A stretch of DNA of 45,527 nt from Anaerolineales bacterium (GTDB lineage: Bacteria > Chloroflexota > Anaerolineae > Anaerolineales > UBA11657): positions 61,415 to 106,941 of the forward strand of contig JAKUPR010000002.1 of assembly GCA_022450585.1 (NCBI GenBank). Reading direction: 5' to 3'. Below, in pieces: positions 32,207-40,609 of this stretch. A model generated the notes under the pieces. It did no database searches and was not told the origin of the DNA. It saw only the letters and a program-made list of their open reading frames with translations. The position numbers and the translations under genes are program-made. Positions within the stretch are counted from its first letter, which is position 1, and each line of letters begins with the position of its first letter.

Positions 32207-33337
32207 ATGCAAGATGATAGGAGCAAACATATGCTCCGCGCACTGGAATTGGCACGTAGGGCGCAAGGTCATACTAGCCCTAACCCGTTGGTAGGTGCTG
32301 TACTGGTGAAGGAAGGTTGTGTTATTGGAGAGGGTTTCCACCGTCATGTTGGTGCACCGCATGCTGAGGTTGAGGCTTTAAGGGAAGCTGGTGAAGCTGC
32401 GGCTGGTTCGACCGCATATGTGACACTAGAGCCGTGCACTCATTATGGCCGTACCCCGCCATGTGTAGAGGCCCTTATTGCGGCCGGTGTGACGAAGGTC
32501 TACTCTGCTGTCGAAGACCCTAATCCACATGTTAACGGCGGAGGCCACGAAGTACTTCGCGCAGCAGGTATTTATGTGCACACTGGATTATGTGCTGTCC
32601 AGGCGCAAGAAATCAATAAACCGTTCTTTAAGTATGTTGGCTGCGGACAACCGTGGGTGACAGCGAAGTTCGCAATGAGTTTGGATGGAAAATTGGCCAC
32701 CCGACGGGGGGAATCTCAGTGGATTACCGGAAAGGAAGCCCGGCAGCGTGGACACCAATTGCGCAGCATCGCAGATGTGGTGCTTGTAGGGGCAGGCACC
32801 GTTTTGGCTGATAACCCGCGCCTAACGACTCGATTGTCTGATTTGGATGGAGATATCCGTAATGGTTTGCGTGTGGTAGTCGATAGTAGCGGACGCGTGC
32901 CGATCACGGCGCGCATGTTTGCTAGGGATTTGTCTGGTGATTCAGTGCTTGCTACCACTTCGGCAGTTGACACGAGTCACTGTCAAACGCTTCGTGCTCA
33001 AGGTGTTCAAGTCTGGCAGTTACCTGCGAATAGCGATGGGCGTGTGGATCTTGGGGCGTTACTGGACGAAATTGGGAAACGTGAGAAGCTAACCCTGTTA
33101 GTTGAGGGTGGAGGGGAATTAATGGGATCACTATTGGCTGAAGGTATGATTGACGAGGTCTGTGCCTTCGTTGCCCCACTTATGATCGGAGGGCGGGACG
33201 CTCCCAGTCCTGTAGGTGATCCTGGTGTAACAGAGCTTTCGGAGGCGCTGCGGCTCAGCAGCTTGGGTATCGAGAAAATTGGCTCCGATGTGTTGATTAG
33301 AGGAGATGTGCTCAATGAGGCTCAGTGGTATTCTTAG
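32207..33337 (+). CDS. ribD: Bifunctional pyrimidine deaminase/reductase RibD
   Basis: Carries out the deamination and side-chain reduction that lead to 5-amino-6-ribitylaminouracil phosphate. The N-terminal deaminase domain has the zinc motif HAE (52-54) and PCTHYGRTPPC (C77, C86). The C-terminal reductase domain (from about 146) shows WVTAKFAMSLDGKLATRRGESQWITG, DVVLVGAGTVLADNPRLTTR and LLVEGGGELMGSLL. ATG 32207 follows GGGGTG at a good distance, giving 376 aa; GTG 32198 is possible. It is the first gene of the riboswitch-controlled operon. Confidence 0.97.
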   Translation: MQDDRSKHMLRALELARRAQGHTSPNPLVGAVLVKEGCVIGEGFHRHVGAPHAEVEALREAGEAAAGSTAYVTLEPCTHYGRTPPCVEALIAAGVTKVYSAVEDPNPHVNGGGHEVLRAAGIYVHTGLCAVQAQEINKPFFKYVGCGQPWVTAKFAMSLDGKLATRRGESQWITGKEARQRGHQLRSIADVVLVGAGTVLADNPRLTTRLSDLDGDIRNGLRVVVDSSGRVPITARMFARDLSGDSVLATTSAVDTSHCQTLRAQGVQVWQLPANSDGRVDLGALLDEIGKREKLTLLVEGGGELMGSLLAEGMIDEVCAFVAPLMIGGRDAPSPVGDPGVTELSEALRLSSLGIEKIGSDVLIRGDVLNEAQWYS

Positions 33338-33355
33338 GTATCTAGCGTGGGATCG

Positions 33356-33961
33356 ATGTTCACCGGACTAGTGGAAGAGATTGGTACAGTGGAACGTCTC
33401 TGGCACGAACATGATGGTTGGTGGCTGAGAGTAGGCGCAGAGCGTGTGCTTTCGGAACTCGCTGTGAGCCAAAGCGTAGCGGTGAATGGCGCCTGCCTGA
33501 CGGTGACCGAATTGAATAAGGATACATTTACGGTTGGCCTTGCACCGGAGACAATCCGGTGTACTAACTTGGGCGAATTGCATCCCGGTGAGGGTGTCAA
33601 TTTGGAGCTAGCGCTTCGTGCGGACGGACGAATTGGCGGGCACTTCCTGCAGGGACATGTCGATGGTGTCGGCATTATTCTGGAAATGCGTCCTGAGAAC
33701 GACTCGCTCTGGGTGAAAGTTGAGACGTCAGTAGATTTGATGCGTTATATCGTATCTAAGGGTTTTGTGGCGGTTGACGGTGTTAGTTTGACTGTGGTGG
33801 ATGTTTTCCCTGAAGCGTTTACTTTCATGCTAATTACATATAGTCAGAATCATATAGTTCTGCCGCGAAAATCCACTGGTTCCCATGTAAATCTGGAGGT
33901 GGATATGCTGGGTAAATACGTCGAAAAATTCTTGCAAGGTGCAACACATGCCATTCGGTAA
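33356..33961 (+). CDS. ribE: Riboflavin synthase, alpha subunit
   Basis: Dismutates two 6,7-dimethyl-8-ribityllumazine molecules to riboflavin and 5-amino-6-ribitylaminouracil. The 201-residue chain opens with MFTGLVEEIGTV and shows two lumazine-binding repeats. The first contains VAVNGACLTV and the second, after GGHFLQGHVDGVG, contains VAVDGVSLTVVD. This is the internal duplication that defines the family. The start at ATG 33356 is conserved; a GTG at 33347 lies just upstream. The end overlaps ribBA by 14 bases. Confidence 0.96.
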   Translation: MFTGLVEEIGTVERLWHEHDGWWLRVGAERVLSELAVSQSVAVNGACLTVTELNKDTFTVGLAPETIRCTNLGELHPGEGVNLELALRADGRIGGHFLQGHVDGVGIILEMRPENDSLWVKVETSVDLMRYIVSKGFVAVDGVSLTVVDVFPEAFTFMLITYSQNHIVLPRKSTGSHVNLEVDMLGKYVEKFLQGATHAIR

Positions 33962-35144
33962 GATTGAAACTGCCCTCGAAGACATTCGCAATGGCAGATT
34001 CATAATTGTGGTAGATAGTGAGGAGCGCGAGAATGAGGGAGATCTTGTGATTGCGTCCGAACTTGTGACGCCTGATGCCGTCAACTTCATGGCTAAAGAA
34101 GCGCGTGGGCTGATTTGCATTTCCCTTACTGAGGATCGTGCTTTGGAACTCAAACTACCGCCTATGGAGCGCCAGAACACTAGCTTGCATACGACAGCGT
34201 TTACCGTTAGCGTGGATGCTGTCAAAAATACCACCACTGGCACTTCCTCTTACGACCGTTTTGAAACCATCCGCACCTTGATGGCGCCTGATGCGCTGCC
34301 GGATGACCTTGCGCGGCCTGGGCATGTATTCCCCATTGTGGGCAAGGAAGGTGGCGTCCTTCGACGCGCTGGGCATACAGAGGCTAGTATGGATCTGGCT
34401 CGTATGGCCGGGTTGCACCCAAGCGGTGTCATCTGTGAAATCATGGCACAGGATGGCACTATGGCTCGCGTGGGTCAGCTTGAGAAATTTGCCCGTAAAC
34501 ACAATCTGACGATGATAACCATCGAGGATCTTATTCGATACCGCCGACGCAAAGAGGATCTTGTTGAGCGGACTGTTACAGTTGCTCTGCCCACCGATTT
34601 TGGAGAATTCACATTACATCTCTATGAGGACCAGTACGATGAAGATTCTCATATTGCTTTGACTATGGGCGATATCAGTGAAGACAATCCAGTTCTGGTG
34701 CGTATGCATTCAGAGTGCTTAACGGGGGATGTATTTGGATCGCGACGTTGTGATTGTGGCAGTCAGCTGATGGCTGCCATGAAAGTCATCGCCGATAACG
34801 GTTCGGGCATCATTGTTTATCTTCGGCAGGAGGGCCGTGGCATTGGGTTGAAGCACAAGATAAGGGCGTACAAATTGCAGGAGGATGGTCTAGACACAGT
34901 TGAGGCCAACGAGGAATTGGGTTTTCCTCCGGACCTGAGAGACTATGGAGTCGGAGCGCAGATTCTTTATGATCTTGGCGCTCGCAAACTAATTGTAATG
35001 ACCAACAACCCGATGAAACTAGTTGGGCTAGAGGGTCATGGACTTGAGATTGTTGACCGCTTGCCAATTAATGTATCGGCCAATGAACTAAACCGACGCT
35101 ATTTGCAGACCAAGAAGAGTAAACTTGGTCACCTGATTGATTGA
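33948..35144 (+). CDS. ribBA: Bifunctional DHBP synthase / GTP cyclohydrolase II RibBA
   Basis: Supplies both riboflavin precursors: 3,4-dihydroxy-2-butanone 4-phosphate from ribulose 5-phosphate, and the pyrimidine from GTP. The N-terminal domain (to about 200) has DSEERENEGDLVIA, PGHVFPIVGKEGGVLRRAGHTEAS and GVICEIM. The C-terminal domain has the zinc-cysteine block ECLTGDVFGSRRCDCGSQL, then LRQEGRGIGL and the YGVGAQIL and LIVMTNNPMKLVGLEG segments. ATG 33948 follows AAGG (398 aa). The end overlaps the ribH start. Both active sites look intact. Confidence 0.97.
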   Translation: MPFGKIETALEDIRNGRFIIVVDSEERENEGDLVIASELVTPDAVNFMAKEARGLICISLTEDRALELKLPPMERQNTSLHTTAFTVSVDAVKNTTTGTSSYDRFETIRTLMAPDALPDDLARPGHVFPIVGKEGGVLRRAGHTEASMDLARMAGLHPSGVICEIMAQDGTMARVGQLEKFARKHNLTMITIEDLIRYRRRKEDLVERTVTVALPTDFGEFTLHLYEDQYDEDSHIALTMGDISEDNPVLVRMHSECLTGDVFGSRRCDCGSQLMAAMKVIADNGSGIIVYLRQEGRGIGLKHKIRAYKLQEDGLDTVEANEELGFPPDLRDYGVGAQILYDLGARKLIVMTNNPMKLVGLEGHGLEIVDRLPINVSANELNRRYLQTKKSKLGHLID

Positions 35145-35557
35145 TTGTGATTGCTATCGCGGTAAGTGAATTCAACGCGGAGGTCAGTTCCGGATTACTG
35201 GCGGGATGCCGGTCAGCCTTGTTGGAAAGACGAATAGCGGAGCAGGATATTGAGGTGACTTGGCTTCCAGGTGCGTTCGAGCTTCCGGCTGCTGCGGCTC
35301 GACTATCATTACGTCCTGGAGTTTGCGCTGTTATCACACTAGGTGCGATTATTCGTGGTGAGACCGACCATTATCATTACATATCAGAGGCTGTTACCCG
35401 TGGATTGATGCAGGTGACAATAGATAGCCCGGTACCTGTTCTCTTTGGCGTATTGACATGTCAGAATGTGGAATTGGCTCGTGCCCGCTCAGTACCTAAT
35501 GGAGATAGCAACAAGGGCTATGAGGTTGGGCTAGCTGCAGTTGCTATGATGTCCTAG
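35141..35557 (+). CDS. ribH: 6,7-dimethyl-8-ribityllumazine synthase RibH
   Basis: Condenses 5-amino-6-ribitylaminouracil with dihydroxybutanone phosphate. The protein has AIAVSEFNAEVSSGLL, LPGAFELPAAAARL, the catalytic loop GAIIRGETDHYHYISEAV and PVLFGVLTCQNVELARARS, with NKGYEVGLAAVAM at the end. At 136-138 aa it lacks the 12-15 residues usually found before the first strand. The start is TTG 35141, overlapping the ribBA stop, or GTG 35147. The weak start may lower its expression relative to ribBA. Confidence 0.94.
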   Translation: MIVIAIAVSEFNAEVSSGLLAGCRSALLERRIAEQDIEVTWLPGAFELPAAAARLSLRPGVCAVITLGAIIRGETDHYHYISEAVTRGLMQVTIDSPVPVLFGVLTCQNVELARARSVPNGDSNKGYEVGLAAVAMMS

Positions 35558-35576
35558 TCACTCAAAGGTCATTATT

Positions 35577-36803
35577 TTGTTTGTAACCTCAGAATCGCAT
35601 GAAGGTGGTTCAGATGTTGGTGGTACGTCGGTGGAACAGGCTCTGGAAGCTGCTCTGACTGGGCGCCCGCTCTCCAATTCGGATGGGTACGCGCTGATGG
35701 CGGCGCCGCCTTATGCACTGCACGAGATGTGCGCCGTAGCACGTCGGTTGAGGCTACGCTGTAAAGGCAGTACGGTTACATACTCCCGGAAGGTCTTCAT
35801 ACCGCTCACTACGCTTTGTCGTGACAGCTGCGGATATTGTACGTTCGTCAAATCCCCCGGGGACGTAGGTGCTCGCACACTTAACCCTGATGAAGTACTT
35901 GACATAGCCCGGGCTGGTGAAAAGGCGGGATGCAAAGAGGCGCTCTTCAGTCTTGGTGAACGCCCTGAGTTAAGGCATGAACTTGCGCGTGCGCACTTGC
36001 GCTCGCTTGGATATACAACAATGTTGGAATACCTGCGCGAAATGTGCGCTCTAGTCCTTCGTGAGACGACGCTTGTTCCACATGTCAATCCCGGTACGTT
36101 GACGAGTGCGGAGATTTTCGCACTTAGACCTGTTAGTCCTAGCATGGGTATGATGCTGGAAAATGTCAGCACACGTCTGACGGAGCCAGGCGGTGCGCAT
36201 TATGGTTGTCCAGATAAGGATCCCAACTTAAGACTCAACACTCTGCGCATGGCTGGAGAATTGTGTGTACCATTTACCACTGGGATACTAATCGGTATTG
36301 GAGAGACGCGAGCTGAACGTGTAGATTCGTTACTGGCGCTACGTCGAATACACTCAGATTATGGCCATATTCAAGAGGTGATTGTGCAGAACTTTCGAGC
36401 AAAGGAAGGTACGCGGATGGAGGGTTGTTATGAGCCAGATGTCGATGAGATGATACGTACGCTGGCTGTTGCCCGATTGCTTCTTGGTGGGGAAATGAAT
36501 ATACAGACGCCTCCTAATCTGACGCCGCTCGAATATGGTAGATATTTGACAGCTGGCATCAACGATTGGGGGGGGATATCCCCGGTTACCCCCGACCATA
36601 TCAACCCGGAGGCTGCGTGGCCAAAGATTCGCGAACTTAAGGTCGTCAGTGCCAGCGAGGGCTATACTCTACGTGAGCGCTTGAGTGTCTACCCTCGCTA
36701 TCTCAGGGATCCGGAACATTGGCTTGAGACCAGTTTTCGAGAGTCGCTGCCGAGTCGGGTAGACAATCACGGTCTGGTAGGGGAGCCGGAGATGGTAATA
36801 TGA
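35577..36803 (+). CDS. cofG: FO synthase subunit CofG (radical SAM)
   Basis: With CofH, CofG makes FO (7,8-didemethyl-8-hydroxy-5-deazariboflavin), the chromophore of coenzyme F420. FO is made from 5-amino-6-ribitylaminouracil and tyrosine. The radical-SAM cluster motif is CRDSCGYC (C81, C85, C88). Typical CofG blocks are SRKVFIPLTTLCRDSCGYCTF, GCKEALFSLGERPE, VPHVNPGTLTSAEI, SPSMGMMLENVSTRL and PPNLTPLEYGRYLTAGINDWGGISPVTPDHINPEAAWP. The first 30 residues are not conserved, so the TTG start at 35577 is uncertain. It overlaps cofH by four bases and follows ribH by 19 bases. Confidence 0.95.
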   Translation: MFVTSESHEGGSDVGGTSVEQALEAALTGRPLSNSDGYALMAAPPYALHEMCAVARRLRLRCKGSTVTYSRKVFIPLTTLCRDSCGYCTFVKSPGDVGARTLNPDEVLDIARAGEKAGCKEALFSLGERPELRHELARAHLRSLGYTTMLEYLREMCALVLRETTLVPHVNPGTLTSAEIFALRPVSPSMGMMLENVSTRLTEPGGAHYGCPDKDPNLRLNTLRMAGELCVPFTTGILIGIGETRAERVDSLLALRRIHSDYGHIQEVIVQNFRAKEGTRMEGCYEPDVDEMIRTLAVARLLLGGEMNIQTPPNLTPLEYGRYLTAGINDWGGISPVTPDHINPEAAWPKIRELKVVSASEGYTLRERLSVYPRYLRDPEHWLETSFRESLPSRVDNHGLVGEPEMVI

Positions 36804-38044
36804 GTAACGGAACACCGATTGATAATGTCCATAAGTCTGGTGATAGTAACTTGTTGAATGGAATCAAACCCTCCATAGCCCGTGTCTTGGAGCGTGCGTT
36901 GGAAGATCGCGAGATTAGTGCGGATGAGGCTTTGGATCTATTCTCCGTTAGCGGACGAGAAATGAAGGCGTTGTTACGAGTTGCGGACGAATTGCGTCGG
37001 CGTGCGGTTGGAGAAGTGGTCACTTATGTAACAGTGCGAAACATCAATTTCACAAATATTTGCTACACAGGATGCCGTTTCTGTGCCTTTGCTCGGCGTT
37101 TGGACGACTCCGATGCTCAATTCCTCTCGCTGACGGAGGTAGCTAATCGAGCTGAGGAAGCATGGCAGGCTGGTGCAACTGAGGTGTGCATGCAAGGAGG
37201 TCTCCACCCTAGTTTACCCGGAAATCATTACCGGGACTTAATCCTTGCTATTAAGGAGCGTGTGCCGGAAATGCATGTGCATGCTTTTTCTCCATTTGAA
37301 ATCTGGTACGGAGCGCAGCGCAGCGGTGTAAATTACGCTGACTTCTTGGCTAGCCTAAAGGACGCCGGTCTTGGTTCTCTACCTGGAACCGCGGCCGAAA
37401 TTCTGGACACTGAAATTCGTCGGCAGCTTACTAAAAATAAACTTAGTTCTGAGCAGTGGGTTGAAATTATCACTACTGCACACAGGATGGACATTCCTAC
37501 TACGTCCACCATAATGTATGGTCATGTAGATGGTCCGCGTCACTGGGCGCAGCATATCTCACTTCTTCGTGACATCCAAAAAGACACGGGTGGATTCACT
37601 GAGTTCGTTCCACTTGGATTTGTGCATTACAACGCTCCAATTTATCTGGACGGAAGCGCTCGACCTGGCCCTACCCTTGCGGAGAATCTACGTATGCATG
37701 CCGTGGCGCGCATTATGCTTCACCACTTTATCCCCAACATTCAAGTTTCGTGGGTGAAGTTGGGCCCGGAAGTCGCGCAGCGTTGTTTGCAGGGAGGTGC
37801 CAACGATTTTGGTGGAACTCTAATGGACGAAACTATTTCGCGTTCTGCTGGAGCAAGTCATGGGCAGCATATCCAGCCGCAGGAGTTTCATCGCATGATT
37901 CGTGCAATCGGGCGTGTGCCAGCTCAACGGAATACGCTCTATGAGTTGTTACGTGTGTACGAGGACAAGCTTACGGCCCCTCAATTAGAGGGCGATTCAG
38001 GTGTTCGCGAAGCGCTTGTACCGAGAGTCAGATTGCGCGCCTGA
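36800..38044 (+). CDS. cofH: FO synthase subunit CofH (radical SAM)
   Basis: Partner of CofG in FO synthesis; in the accepted pathway CofH uses tyrosine and 5-amino-6-ribitylaminouracil to make the intermediate that CofG cyclises. The cluster motif is CYTGCRFC (C88, C92, C95) in NINFTNICYTGCRFCAFAR. Also seen are EVCMQGGLHPSLPGNHYRDL, MHVHAFSPFEIWYGAQ, GSLPGTAAEIL, STIMYGHVD and the terminal GGTLMDETISRSAGASHGQ. MqnC/MqnE-type enzymes look similar, but the immediate cofG neighbour settles CofH. The last 17 bases overlap the convergent synthetase gene. Confidence 0.95.
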   Translation: MSNGTPIDNVHKSGDSNLLNGIKPSIARVLERALEDREISADEALDLFSVSGREMKALLRVADELRRRAVGEVVTYVTVRNINFTNICYTGCRFCAFARRLDDSDAQFLSLTEVANRAEEAWQAGATEVCMQGGLHPSLPGNHYRDLILAIKERVPEMHVHAFSPFEIWYGAQRSGVNYADFLASLKDAGLGSLPGTAAEILDTEIRRQLTKNKLSSEQWVEIITTAHRMDIPTTSTIMYGHVDGPRHWAQHISLLRDIQKDTGGFTEFVPLGFVHYNAPIYLDGSARPGPTLAENLRMHAVARIMLHHFIPNIQVSWVKLGPEVAQRCLQGGANDFGGTLMDETISRSAGASHGQHIQPQEFHRMIRAIGRVPAQRNTLYELLRVYEDKLTAPQLEGDSGVREALVPRVRLRA

Positions 38045-39986
38045 TTTCATCCACGGCTTCTGGGTTAACTAGGCTCGCTGTGTCACCTGGATTTTCACCT
38101 AGAAAGGCCGCCCTGATTATTCGGCGCATCACCTTAGCATTGCGCGTCTTCGGCAAATCGGACACAAACTTTATTTCACCGGGGCGCAGCGGTTTCCCCA
38201 TGTCTGCAACTACTTGTGCCTGTAAATCGGCACGAAGATCGTTGTTGGGCTTGTTTCCAGGTGCTAGTACGCATAAGCAGACGACCTCGGTTCCTTTTAT
38301 CTTATGCGGAACGCCAATGGCAGCAGCCTCACTAACCGCTGGGTGTCTCACTAGCACCGATTCGATTTCTGCCGGACCTAGGCGTTTTCCTGCGACATTT
38401 ATAGTATCGTCAGAGCGACCGAGGATGTACCAAAGTCCGTCTCCGTCTATCGCGGCCCAATCGCCGTGTACCCATACGTTTTTCCAGCGTGACCAATAGG
38501 TGTCTAGATAGCGCTGCTTGTCTTGCCAAAAACCGCGTGTCATCCCGATCCAGGGTGCACGGATTACTAGTTCGCCTACTTGATTGCGCACTGAGTTGCC
38601 ATGCTCGTCAAATACATCCGCGGCGATACCAGGACAAGGCGCAGAAAAAGAGGCTGGTTTCAGAGGCATAAGAGGGTTACCCATGACAATGCCGCCAGAT
38701 ATTTCAGTACCACCAGAGTAATTAATTATAGGGCGCGTACTATTTCCTACTACTTCGAATAACCACCGCCAAGGTTCAGGATTCCATGGTTCTCCGGTGG
38801 ATCCGAAAAGATGTATGCATTCTAAGTCATGTGTTTTTACAGGGTCTTCTCCATGGACGCTGAGAGCACGAATAAGTGTAGGAGAAATTCCGAGCGCATT
38901 GATGTTGTGCCGTTCTACTAACTCCCAAAGGCGGTCCGGGCCCGGATAATCGGGTGCACCATCGTACATGAAGAAGGTTGCCCCGAGCAGCGTGGCGCCG
39001 AAAACCAGCCACGGACCCATCATCCATCCCATGTCGGTCATCCAGTAGAGTGTCTCACCTGGGTGGACATCTAGTCCAAACGCAATGTCCTGGGCAGCCT
39101 TTACCGGGAAACCACAATGAGTGTGAACAGCACCCTTTGGGCGTCCCGTGGTGCCCGATGTGTAGATAACCATGAGTACATCCTCGGCGTCTGTGGGCTC
39201 GAGTATTGCTTGGTCGGGCTGCGATGCTACTAATTCGTGCCACCAGTAATCACGCTTGCTCTGCATTTTCACTGCGTTACCGGTACGCTGCAGAACGATG
39301 ACATTCTTAATACTGGGCACATCTTGTAGTGCTATGTCGGCAACTGGTTTAAGAGGTACAGTTTTGCCACGTCGGAAGAAGCCGTCCGCGGTGAAAAGTC
39401 CTTTCGCGTTGGCATTCTTGAGGCGAGAGCACACCGCTCCGGCACCGTAACCAGAAAATAGCGGTAGAACTATGCCTCCGATTTTCACGATGGCGAGTAG
39501 AGCTATCGCTATTTCAGGGGTCATGGGCATATAGATTCCGAGCGCATCTCCTCGGGCGAAACCGAGGTGACGCAGCGCGTTGGCACAACGGTTGACTTCT
39601 ATGCTGAGCTCGCCATATGTGAGCCTACGAGTTTTGCCTTCTTCTCCTTCCCAGATTAGCGCAATATTATTACTGGTAGCCGTATTATTTGCCCATTTGT
39701 CCACACAATTATGAGTGATATTTAGACGTCCATCGACACACCATTCCGGGTTCTGGATGCCTCTAGATATATCTACGACCTGTGAGTATGGCTGTTGAAA
39801 CTCAATATCGAGGTGTCTCAGTACAGCGTCTGTGAACCAAGCGATATCAGTGGTTGAACGCTCCATGAGTTCGCTAAATGACTTGATGCTATGTGCGCTC
39901 ATGAAGCGCATCAGGTGGCTGCGCTCCACATATTCGGGAGTCGGTCGCCATACAATTTCACCACCAAAATCGAATGTGTCGGCCAT
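38028..39986 (-). CDS. AMP-forming acyl-CoA synthetase, acetyl-/acetoacetyl-CoA synthetase type
   Basis: Activates a short carboxylate to its CoA thioester through an acyl-adenylate. The 652-residue protein has the P-loop YTSGTTGRPKG (275-285), the core INYSGGTEISGG, then VHGDWAAIDGDGLWYILGRSDDTINVAGKRLGPAEIE. The adenylation lysine lies in LPKTRNAKVMRR near the C-terminus. The N-terminal extension with EWCVDGRLNITHNCVDKWA resembles acetyl-CoA and acetoacetyl-CoA synthetases. The exact acid is not determined. The start at ATG 39986 has AAGG five bases upstream and sits below a TATAAT (40004-40009). The frame extends to 40004, but that codon overlaps the -10 element. Confidence 0.9.
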   Translation of the reverse strand: MADTFDFGGEIVWRPTPEYVERSHLMRFMSAHSIKSFSELMERSTTDIAWFTDAVLRHLDIEFQQPYSQVVDISRGIQNPEWCVDGRLNITHNCVDKWANNTATSNNIALIWEGEEGKTRRLTYGELSIEVNRCANALRHLGFARGDALGIYMPMTPEIAIALLAIVKIGGIVLPLFSGYGAGAVCSRLKNANAKGLFTADGFFRRGKTVPLKPVADIALQDVPSIKNVIVLQRTGNAVKMQSKRDYWWHELVASQPDQAILEPTDAEDVLMVIYTSGTTGRPKGAVHTHCGFPVKAAQDIAFGLDVHPGETLYWMTDMGWMMGPWLVFGATLLGATFFMYDGAPDYPGPDRLWELVERHNINALGISPTLIRALSVHGEDPVKTHDLECIHLFGSTGEPWNPEPWRWLFEVVGNSTRPIINYSGGTEISGGIVMGNPLMPLKPASFSAPCPGIAADVFDEHGNSVRNQVGELVIRAPWIGMTRGFWQDKQRYLDTYWSRWKNVWVHGDWAAIDGDGLWYILGRSDDTINVAGKRLGPAEIESVLVRHPAVSEAAAIGVPHKIKGTEVVCLCVLAPGNKPNNDLRADLQAQVVADMGKPLRPGEIKFVSDLPKTRNAKVMRRIIRAAFLGENPGDTASLVNPEAVDEIRRAI

Positions 39987-40003
39987 TGTTACCTTTTTAT
40001 GCA

Positions 40004-40012
40004 ATTATATCC
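40004..40012 (-). promoter_or_regulatory. Candidate -10 element of the acyl-CoA synthetase gene
   Basis: On the minus strand GGATATAAT is read from 40012 to 40004. Initiation would fall near 39997, leaving a leader of about 11 bases with AAAAAGG before ATG 39986. No clear -35 is seen. It means the synthetase need not depend on transcription from the maoC side. Confidence 0.45.
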
Positions 40013-40102
40013 GGTTGTCTTGCAATTGAAAGTACTGCGCTAGTAATCTCTCTCAAAAAAGTAGATGATGAAGCAATTAGTGATTGGTCTCTGATTAAGG
40101 AC

Positions 40103-40564
40103 TTAAGGACGATTCTGTATTAGTACTACCCATTGGCCATGTTGCACGGTTTCATCTTTTTGGTTTCGTACAGTTAAATTCATGGTTACGGCTCCGCCTT
40201 TCAGACGTGGCATTGTCTTGGTGTCTTTGACTTGGAGTAATACGTGAATTGTATCTTCAATCAATATAGGATGGCTGAATTTCCACTGGGCAATCTCACG
40301 GAAGGCTAGAATGGTTCCTTCCATAAAACCAGTCTGGACAGCTAGCCCAGAGGCAATTGCTACACCCAGTAGGCCGTGTGCCACGCGTTGCCCAAATGGT
40401 GTTGTAGATGCATAGATGGCATCAGTGTGAATTTGGTTGAAATCGCCAGAAAGACCTGCAAAATTAACAATGTCTGCTTCCGTAACAGTACGGCTACTCG
40501 TGACGATCTGCATGCCGACTTCAAACTGCTCAAAGTACATTCCTCGTGGCTCAGTTGAGTTCAT
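40103..40564 (-). CDS. MaoC-like (R)-specific enoyl hydratase / hot-dog dehydratase
   Basis: A 153-residue single hot-dog domain protein. The hydratase motif is GDFNQIHTDAIYASTTPFGQRVAHGLL, with the catalytic Asp41 and His46 in place. Such enzymes hydrate trans-2-enoyl-CoA or related substrates. Several stand-alone members act in beta-oxidation, PHA supply or mesaconyl/methylmalyl pathways. It lies between the SHMT-GcvT fusion (45 bases upstream) and the acyl-CoA synthetase on the same strand. Coupling with the synthetase in fatty- or short-acid metabolism is plausible. Confidence 0.88.
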   Translation of the reverse strand: MNSTEPRGMYFEQFEVGMQIVTSSRTVTEADIVNFAGLSGDFNQIHTDAIYASTTPFGQRVAHGLLGVAIASGLAVQTGFMEGTILAFREIAQWKFSHPILIEDTIHVLLQVKDTKTMPRLKGGAVTMNLTVRNQKDETVQHGQWVVLIQNRP

Positions 40565-40609
40565 TCCTCTCTCCTATTGCGCAAGATTAGGTGGATGCAG
40601 TGCAATATG

